From assembly GCA_039516895.1 (NCBI GenBank), contig CP154437.1:620001-684000 (forward strand): 64,000 nt of DNA, in the 5' to 3' direction. Positions 18,839 through 26,787 of the stretch are shown in pieces. Position 1 is the stretch's first letter, and every line of letters begins with the position of its first letter. A program made the translations under genes and the position numbers. Under the pieces are notes generated by a model. That model saw nothing but the letters and a program-made list of their open reading frames with translations. It was not told the origin of the DNA and did no database searches. Source of the stretch: Campylobacter coli. Its GTDB lineage: Bacteria > Campylobacterota > Campylobacteria > Campylobacterales > Campylobacteraceae.

Positions 18839-18844
18839 TATAAT
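18839..18844 (+). promoter_or_regulatory. -10 box of the ThrE-type exporter genes
   Basis: An extended -10 (TTGTTATAAT) lies 31 bases before the ATG at 18876. Confidence 0.6.
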
Positions 18845-18848
18845 TATA
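18843..18848 (-). promoter_or_regulatory. -10 box of the dehydrogenase gene
   Basis: TATAAT on the minus strand overlaps the divergent plus-strand -10 by two bases and places the transcript start about 25 bases before the dehydrogenase ATG. Confidence 0.55.
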
Positions 18849-18875
18849 TAAATTTGATTTAAAGAAATTATAAAT

Positions 18876-19652
18876 ATGCAAAAGCCTGATATTCAAAGTT
18901 TAACAAATTTTCTAATCGACTATACGAAAACACTTTTAAGTGCGGGAACTTACACAGCTAGAGTTGCTAAATGTGTTGGCAGGATAGCTCAAGTTTATGG
19001 ATATGAGATAAATATTAATTTCTTTTTTCATCATATTACTTTAAACATTGTAGATATTGAAGATAATTCCATACAAAGAACCTATGTAATACCCAATCAT
19101 CATGCACATATCAATTTTAAGCTTATTTTTGAATTAAGTGCTTTAAGTTGGGCTATATATGATCATAAATACGAACTTGAAAAAGCAAAATTAGCTTTTA
19201 ATACTATAAGCATTCAAAAAAAACATTCTTATATCTTAAATCTTTTATTTGTTTCTATAGCTAATTCAGGCTTTTGTAGGCTTTTTGGTGGGGATTTTGG
19301 TGCAGGAGTTTTGGTATTTTTTGCGACTTTTTTGGGACTGCTTTTAAGATTTGCCCTTACTAAGATAAAAATAGATTTAAGAATTCAATACATTCTTTGT
19401 TCTTTTGTTTCTTCTTGGTTTGTATTTTTGGGCTTGGATATGGGATATACAAATACTTCAGATGCAGCACTTGGTTCTAGTATTTTATATCTTATACCAG
19501 GGGTATTTTTTATCAATTCTATAATCGATATATTAAAAGATCATATTTTAATGGGTTTGAGTCGTATTATCAGTGTAGCTATTTTAATTTGTTGCATTGC
19601 TCTTGGAATTTATATGACTCTTAGTATTTCAAAATTTGGGATTTTGCAATGA
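18876..19652 (+). CDS. ThrE-type threonine/serine exporter, N-terminal half (DUF1212)
   Basis: A 258-aa protein. The soluble N-terminus (about 1-110) contains the TLLSAGTYTARV motif, related to the SGA-T motif of ThrE-like proteins. It is followed by about four or five membrane helices with GGDFGAGVLVFFATFLGLLLR and a PGVFFINSIIDILKDH end. In C. glutamicum ThrE is a single polypeptide exporting Thr/Ser; here it is split in two overlapping genes. Substrate is inferred from family only. Confidence 0.85.
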   Translation: MQKPDIQSLTNFLIDYTKTLLSAGTYTARVAKCVGRIAQVYGYEININFFFHHITLNIVDIEDNSIQRTYVIPNHHAHINFKLIFELSALSWAIYDHKYELEKAKLAFNTISIQKKHSYILNLLFVSIANSGFCRLFGGDFGAGVLVFFATFLGLLLRFALTKIKIDLRIQYILCSFVSSWFVFLGLDMGYTNTSDAALGSSILYLIPGVFFINSIIDILKDHILMGLSRIISVAILICCIALGIYMTLSISKFGILQ

Positions 19653-20143
19653 TTGAATTTATCTTAAAAGATATGTTTTTTGCTGCTATGGCTGGGTTTG
19701 GTTTTGCGTATGCTTGCAATCCTCCTTTAAAAACTCTTATTTTATCTGCACTTTTGGCAGCTATTGCTCATGGACTTCGTTTTACTTTGATAGAATATTT
19801 TCATTTTGAAACCTTAGCAATTGCAACCTTTATAGCTTCTTTTTGTGTGGGTTGCTTGGGTATTGCTTTGGCTAAGATTATTAAAACTCCTGCTGAAGTT
19901 ATTGCTTTTCCTGCGCTTATTCCTATGATACCAGGTATTTATGCCTATAAGGCTATTTTATACCTTATCTCTTTCATACGCAGTGATGATTTAAAGGCTA
20001 AGTCTGAATTTTTGGTACAATTTTTTGATTATTTTTTTACGACACTTTCGGTAACTTTGGCTTTGGCTATAGGAGTGAGCGTTACTTTGCTTATATTTTT
20101 TGAGCAGAGTTTTATGATGACAAGGCATGCTAAAAAGCATTGA
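19649..20143 (+). CDS. ThrE-type exporter, C-terminal half (DUF3815-like)
   Basis: A 164-aa protein with four to five membrane helices, including FPALIPMIPGIYAYKAI (about 91-107), the partner motif of the split ThrE family. ATGA overlap with the preceding gene indicates coupled translation and probable assembly into one transporter. Confidence 0.85.
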   Translation: MIEFILKDMFFAAMAGFGFAYACNPPLKTLILSALLAAIAHGLRFTLIEYFHFETLAIATFIASFCVGCLGIALAKIIKTPAEVIAFPALIPMIPGIYAYKAILYLISFIRSDDLKAKSEFLVQFFDYFFTTLSVTLALAIGVSVTLLIFFEQSFMMTRHAKKH

Positions 20144-20164
20144 TTTTTGTTTAATTTTTCTTAT

Positions 20165-20170
20165 TATAAT
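20165..20170 (+). promoter_or_regulatory. -10 box for the zinc-ribbon gene
   Basis: TATAAT lies 30 bases upstream of the ATG at 20201, after the stop of the exporter gene. Confidence 0.5.
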
Positions 20171-20200
20171 TTTGAAAATTTTATAAAAAAGGAAAAATAT

Positions 20201-20467
20201 ATGTTATGTCCTGTTTGTAATGTTGATTTAGTAATGAGCGATAGAAGTGGGGTTGAGATTGATTATTGTCCAAAATGTCGTGGCGTTTGGCTTGATCGCG
20301 GAGAACTCGATAAAATCATAGAACGCAGCACTCCTAACACAGCAAGTTTTAATCAAGCTCCAAGACAAGAACCTAGATATAACGATCATTCTTATAGCCA
20401 AAATCACGATCATTATTATAAAAAGAAAAAAAGAGAAAGCTGGCTAGGCGAACTTTTTGATTTTTAA
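20201..20467 (+). CDS. Small TFIIB-type zinc-ribbon protein
   Basis: An 88-aa protein with two zinc knuckles, CPVC (3-6) and CPKCRGVWLDRGEL (about 25-38), the zf-TFIIB pattern of uncharacterised bacterial proteins. A Lys/Arg-rich tail follows (KKKKRES). An in-frame extension upstream to 20147 exists, but a clear AAAAAAGGAAAAA ribosome site precedes the ATG at 20201. Function unknown; metal binding is likely from the Cys pattern. Neighbouring genes handle metals. Confidence 0.8.
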   Translation: MLCPVCNVDLVMSDRSGVEIDYCPKCRGVWLDRGELDKIIERSTPNTASFNQAPRQEPRYNDHSYSQNHDHYYKKKKRESWLGELFDF

Positions 20468-20539
20468 TTTATGAAAAATATAAATCTTTATATCCTTTTT
20501 AGTTTAATATCTTAAAATATCAAGCAAAAAGGATATAAA

Positions 20540-21484
20540 ATGTATGAATTTTTACTACACGAACCCTTAGCAAATAAAAATTCCAAACACAATCACGAAG
20601 ATCACTCCCATGAACATCATCACGCTGATGCAAGAAGTATGGATAAGAAAATATTAAAAATTTCTCTTTTGATGACCTTCTCAATGATGTTGGTTCAATT
20701 TGTATATTCTTTACTTTCTAATTCTCTTGCACTTTTAAGTGATACTTTACATATGTTTTCAGATGTTTTTGCCCTAACACTTAGCTTTTTAGCTATCATC
20801 GCTATAGAAAAATGGCAGGATCATCAAAAGACTTTTGGTTATTTTCGCTTAGAAATTTTGGTCGCATTTATCAATGCTTTAACCATCATTTTATCTGCGA
20901 TTTTTATTATCTATGAAGCCATAGAAAAACTTATAAATCCAAGCAGTATTGATGCTAAAACTATGATAATTGTAGCTGTTTTAGGTTTTTTGGTAAATGC
21001 TATAAATGCTTTTATGATGTTTAGAGGTGCAAATTTAGAAAATGTCAATATGAAATCAGCCTTTTTACATATGATGAGCGATTTGTTGGGTTCTTTGGTG
21101 GTGATTATAGGTGGTATTGCTGTATATTTTAGCGGCATAGTTTATATAGATACGATTTTAGCTATTATTTTATCGCTCTTACTTTTAAGATGGTCTGTAA
21201 CGCTTCTTAAGCAAAGTGTAAATGTTTTACTTGAAACTTCTCCTGTGGATATAGAAGAGGTAAAACAAGCTTTGCTTTTAAATTCTAAAGTAGAAGAGGT
21301 GATTGATTTACATATCACGCAAATTACCAATAAAATGTTAGTAGCTTCTATGCATTTACGAGTTAATATCGATGATTTAAAAGAATTTGAACAATTATCC
21401 TATGATTTATCGCATGATTTGTTGCACCGATTTGAAATAGGGCATATTACCATTCAACCTTTAAGGAGTAAAAATGAAATTTAA
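20540..21484 (+). CDS. Cation diffusion facilitator (CDF) metal exporter
   Basis: A 314-aa protein with a His-rich N-terminus (HNHEDHSHEHHHAD, about 18-31), six membrane helices and a cytoplasmic C-terminal domain. Metal-site motifs in helices 2 and 5 are LLSDTLHMFSDVF and AFLHMMSDLLG (HxxxD). The combination matches ZitB/CzcD-type Zn2+/H+ antiporters. Its stop overlaps the start of a small HMA protein by 11 bases, tying it to the copper genes downstream. Zn2+ is the most likely substrate, but Co2+ or Cd2+ are possible. Confidence 0.92.
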   Translation: MYEFLLHEPLANKNSKHNHEDHSHEHHHADARSMDKKILKISLLMTFSMMLVQFVYSLLSNSLALLSDTLHMFSDVFALTLSFLAIIAIEKWQDHQKTFGYFRLEILVAFINALTIILSAIFIIYEAIEKLINPSSIDAKTMIIVAVLGFLVNAINAFMMFRGANLENVNMKSAFLHMMSDLLGSLVVIIGGIAVYFSGIVYIDTILAIILSLLLLRWSVTLLKQSVNVLLETSPVDIEEVKQALLLNSKVEEVIDLHITQITNKMLVASMHLRVNIDDLKEFEQLSYDLSHDLLHRFEIGHITIQPLRSKNEI

Positions 21485-21677
21485 AGTTGCAAATATCAAT
21501 TGTCAAAATTGCGCAAATTTGATTAAAAATTCTTTAGAAGATATTTTTGGAGAGATCAAGATAGATCTTGATGCAAATCCACGCACGCTAAGTTTAAATT
21601 TAGATAATTCAAGAGAAGAAGAGTTTAAAAAAGAACTCAGTGAGCTTGGTTTTGAAGTTTTAGAAAAGATTGAATAA
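21474..21677 (+). CDS. Small heavy-metal-associated (HMA) domain protein, CopZ-like
   Basis: A 67-aa single HMA domain with the metal-binding INCQNC motif (residues 9-14). It is sandwiched between the CDF gene (11-base overlap) and copA (one-base overlap), so all three are probably one transcript. By family, it should carry Cu(I) to CopA as a cytoplasmic chaperone. The usual Met before the first Cys is replaced by Ile-Asn, a mild deviation. Confidence 0.88.
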   Translation: MKFKVANINCQNCANLIKNSLEDIFGEIKIDLDANPRTLSLNLDNSREEEFKKELSELGFEVLEKIE

Positions 21678-23800
21678 TGCAAGAATTTCGTGTAAAAATA
21701 GGTAAAATGACTTGCGTAAATTGCTCCAATGCCATAGAGCGCGCTTGCAAGAAAATACAAGGAGTGAGTGATGCAAGTGTTTCTTATGTGAATTCTAGCG
21801 GAGTGTTTTTGCTCGAAGATGAAGCAAGGAGTCAAGATGTGGTTAAAAAAATTCAAAATCTTGGCTTTGAAATTTTAGAAAATGAGCAAAATTTGGAAGA
21901 ATACCGCAAAAAAGAACTCATTGCTTTGCGTAAAAATTTGCTTTTAAGTATAGTTTTAAGTGCTTTGATTATGTATTTTGAGATGTTTGATACAAGCTTT
22001 TTAAGCCAAAATATGCAAATGCTTCTAAGCTTTTTTGCAATTTTTTATTGCGGCAGGACTTTTTTCTCTCATGCGATTAAGGGTTTAAAAAATTGGAATT
22101 TAGATATGAATACTCTAATCGCTTTAGGCTGTATCAGTGCTTTTACTTACTCTTTTTGTATATATTTAAATCTTTTTGAAGATGAAAAGCATCTTTATTT
22201 TAGCGGTGCAGCTATGATTATAAGTTTTGTGCTTTTGGGTAAATTTTTAGAGACAAATGCTAAATTTAAGGCTTTAAATTATCAAAAAAGACTCAATGAA
22301 ATTGATATAAAAAAGGCCAAAATTTTAAACGAAGCAGGAGAGCTTAGCGAAATTCCAAGTGCTTTTGTTAAAAATGGAGATATTATAGTAGTAAGCGAGG
22401 GTGAAAGCGTAGTAGTTGATGGGGTGGTGATTCAAGGTAAGGCCGAGATTGATACGAGTTTTTTAAGTGGAGAATTTTTGCCTAGTAGCGTAAGGGTTGA
22501 TGATGAGATAAAAGCAGGTTCTATACTTTTAAATGGAAATTTGCATATAAAAGCAAGTAAAAAAGCTATGGATAGTACTTTAGAGCAGATTAAAGATCTT
22601 GTCTTTAAAGCAGGAAATATCAAAACTCCTTTAGAAAATTCAGTCGATAAAATTTCTAGATATTTTGTCATTACAATTATCGCTTTTGCCTTGGCAGTTT
22701 TTGTATTTTGGAGCTTTAAAGCAGGTGTAAGCGAGGCTTTTTTACACGCTTGCGCAGTTCTTTTAATCTCTTGTCCTTGCGCCTTAGGGCTTGCAACTCC
22801 TATCGCTTTAATCACCGCTCAAGGTGCGGCGATGAAAAATTTTATCTTGATTAAAAACCCTGCTGCTTTAGAAAATTTAAATAAAATCAAGACAGCTTTT
22901 TTTGATAAAACAGGCACTTTAACGCAAAACAATCTAGAGCTTTTTAGGCATAATTTAAATGCTAAAGATTTTCAAATGCTAGCCTTAATCGAAAGTTCAA
23001 GTTCTCATCCTATCGCTAAGGCTATCTTTAAAGCTTCTAAGATAAAAGATCAAATTTTAAAAGGAAGTAGTGAAATTTTTATAGGCAAGGGTGTAAAATA
23101 CACAGAAGAAAATGAAGAATACTTGCTAGGAAATTTAAAATTCATGCAAGAGAGCGGGGTGAAAAATTTAGAAAAGGCAGATGAATTTTTACAAGGCTTA
23201 AAAGAAGAAGCCTTAATTTGTGTGTATTTTTCTAAAAATGGTGAGTGCTTGGGGGTGCTTACTTTAAAAAATACCCTAAAAGAAGGAGCTAAAGAGCTTA
23301 TAGAGGATTTTAAAAAGCAAAAAATTCAAAGCATTATTTTAAGCGGAGATAATGAAAAAAGCGTACAGGGTGTCGCAAATTTATTGGGTATTGTTGATTT
23401 TAAGGCAGGATTATTGCCTGAAGAAAAATTGCAAATCATTAAAGAACATAAGCAAAATTCACTTTTTGTAGGAGATGGGATTAACGATGCGGCTGCTTTA
23501 AATTTGGCGAGTGTGAGTATGAGTTTTAAAGAAGGAAGTGATTTGGCTAAAAATGCTGGAGATTTTATACTTATGAAAGATGATTTAAGGCTTATTTCTT
23601 GGTGTTTTAAGCTTGCCAAAAAGACAAAAAATATTATCAAACTCAATCTTTTCTGGGCATTTTTTTATAATATTCTTTGTATTCCCGTAGCTGCAGGCTT
23701 TGTGCCTTTTATCACTTTAAGCCCTCATTTAGCAGCGCTTGCGATGTGTTTTAGCTCACTTTGTGTAGTGCTTAATTCTCTAAGGCTTAGAAAAGTCTAA
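21677..23800 (+). CDS. copA: Copper-exporting P1B-type ATPase
   Basis: A 707-aa pump with one N-terminal HMA domain (MTCVNC, 11-16), eight membrane helices, the intramembrane SCPCALGLATP motif (about 362-372), phosphorylation site DKTGTLTQ (about 410), HP motif SSSHPIAKA and GDGINDAAAL (about 596). CPC plus the C-terminal Asn/Met-Ser pattern indicates Cu(I) export from cytoplasm to periplasm. Immediate upstream overlap with the CopZ-like gene supports this. A hairpin overlaps its 3' end. Confidence 0.95.
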   Translation: MQEFRVKIGKMTCVNCSNAIERACKKIQGVSDASVSYVNSSGVFLLEDEARSQDVVKKIQNLGFEILENEQNLEEYRKKELIALRKNLLLSIVLSALIMYFEMFDTSFLSQNMQMLLSFFAIFYCGRTFFSHAIKGLKNWNLDMNTLIALGCISAFTYSFCIYLNLFEDEKHLYFSGAAMIISFVLLGKFLETNAKFKALNYQKRLNEIDIKKAKILNEAGELSEIPSAFVKNGDIIVVSEGESVVVDGVVIQGKAEIDTSFLSGEFLPSSVRVDDEIKAGSILLNGNLHIKASKKAMDSTLEQIKDLVFKAGNIKTPLENSVDKISRYFVITIIAFALAVFVFWSFKAGVSEAFLHACAVLLISCPCALGLATPIALITAQGAAMKNFILIKNPAALENLNKIKTAFFDKTGTLTQNNLELFRHNLNAKDFQMLALIESSSSHPIAKAIFKASKIKDQILKGSSEIFIGKGVKYTEENEEYLLGNLKFMQESGVKNLEKADEFLQGLKEEALICVYFSKNGECLGVLTLKNTLKEGAKELIEDFKKQKIQSIILSGDNEKSVQGVANLLGIVDFKAGLLPEEKLQIIKEHKQNSLFVGDGINDAAALNLASVSMSFKEGSDLAKNAGDFILMKDDLRLISWCFKLAKKTKNIIKLNLFWAFFYNILCIPVAAGFVPFITLSPHLAALAMCFSSLCVVLNSLRLRKV

Positions 23801-23809
23801 ACCTTAGAG
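23778..23809 (+). terminator. Hairpin at the end of copA
   Basis: CTCTAAGG (23778-23785) pairs with CCTTAGAG (23802-23809), with an additional inner TTAG/CTAA pairing; GTTTTAGTTTTC follows. The left arm lies within copA codons and the right arm reaches the convergent dnaX stop region. Confidence 0.6.
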
Positions 23810-23811
23810 TT

Positions 23812-25368
23812 TTAGTTTTCTATTTTGGGTTCTCCAAAATATTCTCTTAAAGCTTCTTTTGTATCCTCTTGAGGATCAAATTTCTTTGCCCCTTGTTTTA
23901 GCTCATTAAAAGAAGAGTGAAGATCTATTTTTTTAGGACTTTGCGCTTCATTATTTTGTTGAGGTAGTTCTTGGGTTAAGGATTGTAATTTGCTCTCATC
24001 TATAATGATTGCTTTTTGTACAGCAATTTTAGCATTGGAACCAAAATGATTTCTAAAAAGTTCTTGGATCAGTTTAAAGCCCTTATTAAGCTTATCACGA
24101 TTGCTTCCTTGTGCGTTTGAGCCAATAGTCAAAATTTCATTTTCATAACTTATAAATTGAGTGCTTTGTTTAAAACATTCTCCAAGTTCATAATCCCTAT
24201 CGTAGATTTTTTCAAGTAAAATTTCATACGCATTTTTAATCGGTGAAGATTTTTGAATTTCTACTGCTATAGGGGTTTTTATTTCTTGTTTTTCTGGATT
24301 AGAATTTGTATTTGTGAGGTTTTTTTGAATTTCGTTAATTTGCGTATCGATTTCTTTTAAATGACTTGCTTCCATCATCATAAAAGCCATCACGCAAAGT
24401 GTAAAGCCATCATCATCGCAGATAAGATTTTTTGCCCTTGCTAGGATACGGAAAAATCTTTCATAAATGAGAGTTGAAAATTCACTACTTTTTGCAAAAA
24501 AACTTTCTTTTAAATAAAAAAGCATTTCATCGATCACACTCGAGGCTTCGTAGTCTTTAAGCTCTTCTAAAAAATCAAAAACTCTATCCTTATTTTTTGT
24601 TAAAATGGCATGGTAAAATTCCTTGATTTTAGCAGGGTCTAAAAAGCCTAACATATCAGTAATCTTGCTCGTACTTATATCGTTTTGGCAAAAGATAATA
24701 GCTTGATCAAGCAAGGTAAGAGTATCTCTTAAAGAGCCGTTTCCACTTCTTGCGACAAATTTCAAGGCTTCTTCTTCAAATTTGACATTTTCTTTGTTTA
24801 AAATTTCTTTTAAATGATTTAAAATTTCATTTTGCGGAATTTGCTTGAAGCGAAAATGTTGCGTCCTTGAAAGCACGGTAGCGGGCAATTTTAAAGGATC
24901 GGTGGTTGCTAGGATAAATTTTACATAGCTTGGAGGCTCTTCTAGTGTTTTTAAAAGTGCATTAGCAGCTTGAGGTGTTAGCATATGTACTTCATCGATG
25001 ATAAAGATTTTAAATCTTGCCATAGAAGGGGTGTATTTGGTTTGCTCAATAAGAGCTTGTATGTCTTCTAGCCCACGATTGCTAGCAGCGTCCATTTCTA
25101 TGATGTCTATATGTTTGCCTTCGAGTGCAGCAAGGCATTGTTTACAAGTTCCACAAGGAGTATCGCTTGGGCCATTATCACAAACTAGGGCTCTAGAAAA
25201 AATTCTAGCACTTGAGGTTTTACCGCTTCCGCGTAAGCCTGAAAAGAGATAAGCATGAGCTAAGCGATTGTGATTTAATGCATATTTTAAGCTCGTGCTG
25301 ACTGTTTTTTGTCCTATGAGTTCATCAAAGGTTTTAGGTCTGTATTTAATCGCTAAGGCTTGAAGCAT
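23812..25368 (-). CDS. dnaX: DNA polymerase III gamma/tau subunit (clamp loader)
   Basis: A 518-aa AAA+ ATPase. It has Walker A GLRGSGKTSSAR (about 44-55), a four-Cys zinc module (about 72-86, ending CGTCKQC), Walker B IIDEVHML and the sensor TTDPLKLPATVLSRTQHF. It loads the beta clamp and couples it to DnaB and the polymerase. The C-terminal region after 370 is low in conservation and shorter than E. coli tau. It begins two bases after the rho stop, so rho-dnaX is a unit. Confidence 0.95.
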   Translation of the reverse strand: MLQALAIKYRPKTFDELIGQKTVSTSLKYALNHNRLAHAYLFSGLRGSGKTSSARIFSRALVCDNGPSDTPCGTCKQCLAALEGKHIDIIEMDAASNRGLEDIQALIEQTKYTPSMARFKIFIIDEVHMLTPQAANALLKTLEEPPSYVKFILATTDPLKLPATVLSRTQHFRFKQIPQNEILNHLKEILNKENVKFEEEALKFVARSGNGSLRDTLTLLDQAIIFCQNDISTSKITDMLGFLDPAKIKEFYHAILTKNKDRVFDFLEELKDYEASSVIDEMLFYLKESFFAKSSEFSTLIYERFFRILARAKNLICDDDGFTLCVMAFMMMEASHLKEIDTQINEIQKNLTNTNSNPEKQEIKTPIAVEIQKSSPIKNAYEILLEKIYDRDYELGECFKQSTQFISYENEILTIGSNAQGSNRDKLNKGFKLIQELFRNHFGSNAKIAVQKAIIIDESKLQSLTQELPQQNNEAQSPKKIDLHSSFNELKQGAKKFDPQEDTKEALREYFGEPKIEN

Positions 25369-25370
25369 TT

Positions 25371-26669
25371 TTACTCATTCATAATAGATAAAAGTTCTAC
25401 ATTGTCTTTAGTTTTTAACATTTTTGAATAAAGGAATTTAAGCGCTTCAATATCATCCATTTGAGAAATCGCCGAGCGAATAGCCCAAATTTTTTGTAGC
25501 TCTGCCACTCCTTGTAAAAGTTCTTCTTTTCGAGTTCCGGACTTGATGATATTAATCGCAGGATAAATTCTTCTATCTGAAATATTTCTATCTAAGACTA
25601 TTTCGCTATTACCCGTTCCTTTAAATTCTTCAAAGATCACATCATCCATTCTCGAACCTGTGTCAATAAGTGCAGTTGCTACTATGGTCAAAGATCCGCC
25701 ATTTTCTATGTTTCTTGCTGCACCAAAAAAGCGTTTAGGTTTATGAAGTGCATTAGCATCCACCCCACCACTTAATACCTTTCCACTGCTTGGAGTTGCG
25801 GTGTTATAAGCTCTAGCAAGCCTTGTGATACTGTCTAGTAAAATGATAACATCTTTGCCTGTTTCCACCATTCTTTTTGCTTTTTCGATAACAAGCTCTG
25901 CTACGCGAACATGGTTGTAAGCAGGCAAATCAAAAGTAGAGCTAAACACTTCACCCTTTACACATCTTTGCATATCAGTAACCTCTTCAGGTCTTTCATC
26001 GACTAAAAGAACGATTAAATGCATTTCAGGATGATTTTTAGCAATCGCACTTGCTAGCTCTTTCATAAGTTCTGTTTTACCCGTTCTTGGCGGTGCTACG
26101 ATGAGTCCGCGTTGTCCTTTACCTATAGGGGTAAAAAGATCTAAAATTCTTCCAGTTAATTTCATAGCATCGTATTCGAGTTTGATTTTTTCTGTTGGAA
26201 AAATAGGAGTGAGGTTGTCAAATAAAGGTCTTTCTTTAGCTTCTTGCAAAGGCAAATAATTAATCGCTTCTATTTTCAAAAGAGCATAGTATTTTTCTTG
26301 ATCCTTAGGCTCTCTAACTTGTCCAGTTACTATATCGCCTACGCGCAGGGCAAATTTGCGAATTTGTGAGTTTGAAACATAAGCGTCATTGACACTATCG
26401 CTTAAATTTGAATCCATACCCCTTAAAAAGCCATAACCTTCTGAAGAAATTTCTAAAATTCCTGTGAAAAGGATAAAGCCACCCTTTTTGGTTTGAGCTT
26501 TTAAAATTTCAAAAATAAGTTCTTGACGACGAAATTCTCTAGGATTTTCTATCTCGCATTCATTAGCTATTTTAACTAGATTTTCTAAGTCAAGCAATTT
26601 TAAATCTTCAATTTTATAACCCTCCACTGGAATGTGGGTTCTTTGATGTTGTTTTTTTTCTTTTTCCAT
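25371..26669 (-). CDS. rho: Transcription termination factor Rho
   Basis: A 432-aa hexameric RNA helicase/ATPase. An N-terminal Rho-N/cold-shock RNA-binding region (about 40-125, including EGYGFLRG) is followed by Walker [12 protein letters not shown] (about 178), Walker [17 protein letters not shown], and the Q- and R-loop region. The frame allows a TTG four codons upstream, but the GCGAGGA ribosome site is placed for the ATG at 26669. Divergent from ccoI across about 118 bases. Confidence 0.97.
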   Translation of the reverse strand: MEKEKKQHQRTHIPVEGYKIEDLKLLDLENLVKIANECEIENPREFRRQELIFEILKAQTKKGGFILFTGILEISSEGYGFLRGMDSNLSDSVNDAYVSNSQIRKFALRVGDIVTGQVREPKDQEKYYALLKIEAINYLPLQEAKERPLFDNLTPIFPTEKIKLEYDAMKLTGRILDLFTPIGKGQRGLIVAPPRTGKTELMKELASAIAKNHPEMHLIVLLVDERPEEVTDMQRCVKGEVFSSTFDLPAYNHVRVAELVIEKAKRMVETGKDVIILLDSITRLARAYNTATPSSGKVLSGGVDANALHKPKRFFGAARNIENGGSLTIVATALIDTGSRMDDVIFEEFKGTGNSEIVLDRNISDRRIYPAINIIKSGTRKEELLQGVAELQKIWAIRSAISQMDDIEALKFLYSKMLKTKDNVELLSIMNE

Positions 26670-26752
26670 AAGTCCTCGCAAGAAAGCAGTAATTTTGTAG
26701 CAAATTAAAACCGTGATTTTAGTAAAAAAATATACTTTTTGTCAAATTTGTC

Positions 26753-26758
26753 TATAAT
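26753..26758 (+). promoter_or_regulatory. -10 box for ccoI
   Basis: TATAAT preceded by T-rich sequence, 29-35 bases before the ccoI start codons, in the rho-ccoI divergent spacer. Confidence 0.6.
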
Positions 26759-26787
26759 TATAAAAAATATTTTTTTAAAGAATGATT

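Noticed and set aside
21503..21856. 117-codon minus-strand frame across the HMA gene and copA start
   Set aside because: Antisense to two well-supported metal-binding genes with conserved CxxC motifs.
23812..25368. Possible programmed frameshift in dnaX (gamma/tau)
   Set aside because: No slippery A-run followed by a stem was found in the middle of the gene; one uninterrupted 518-codon frame is enough.
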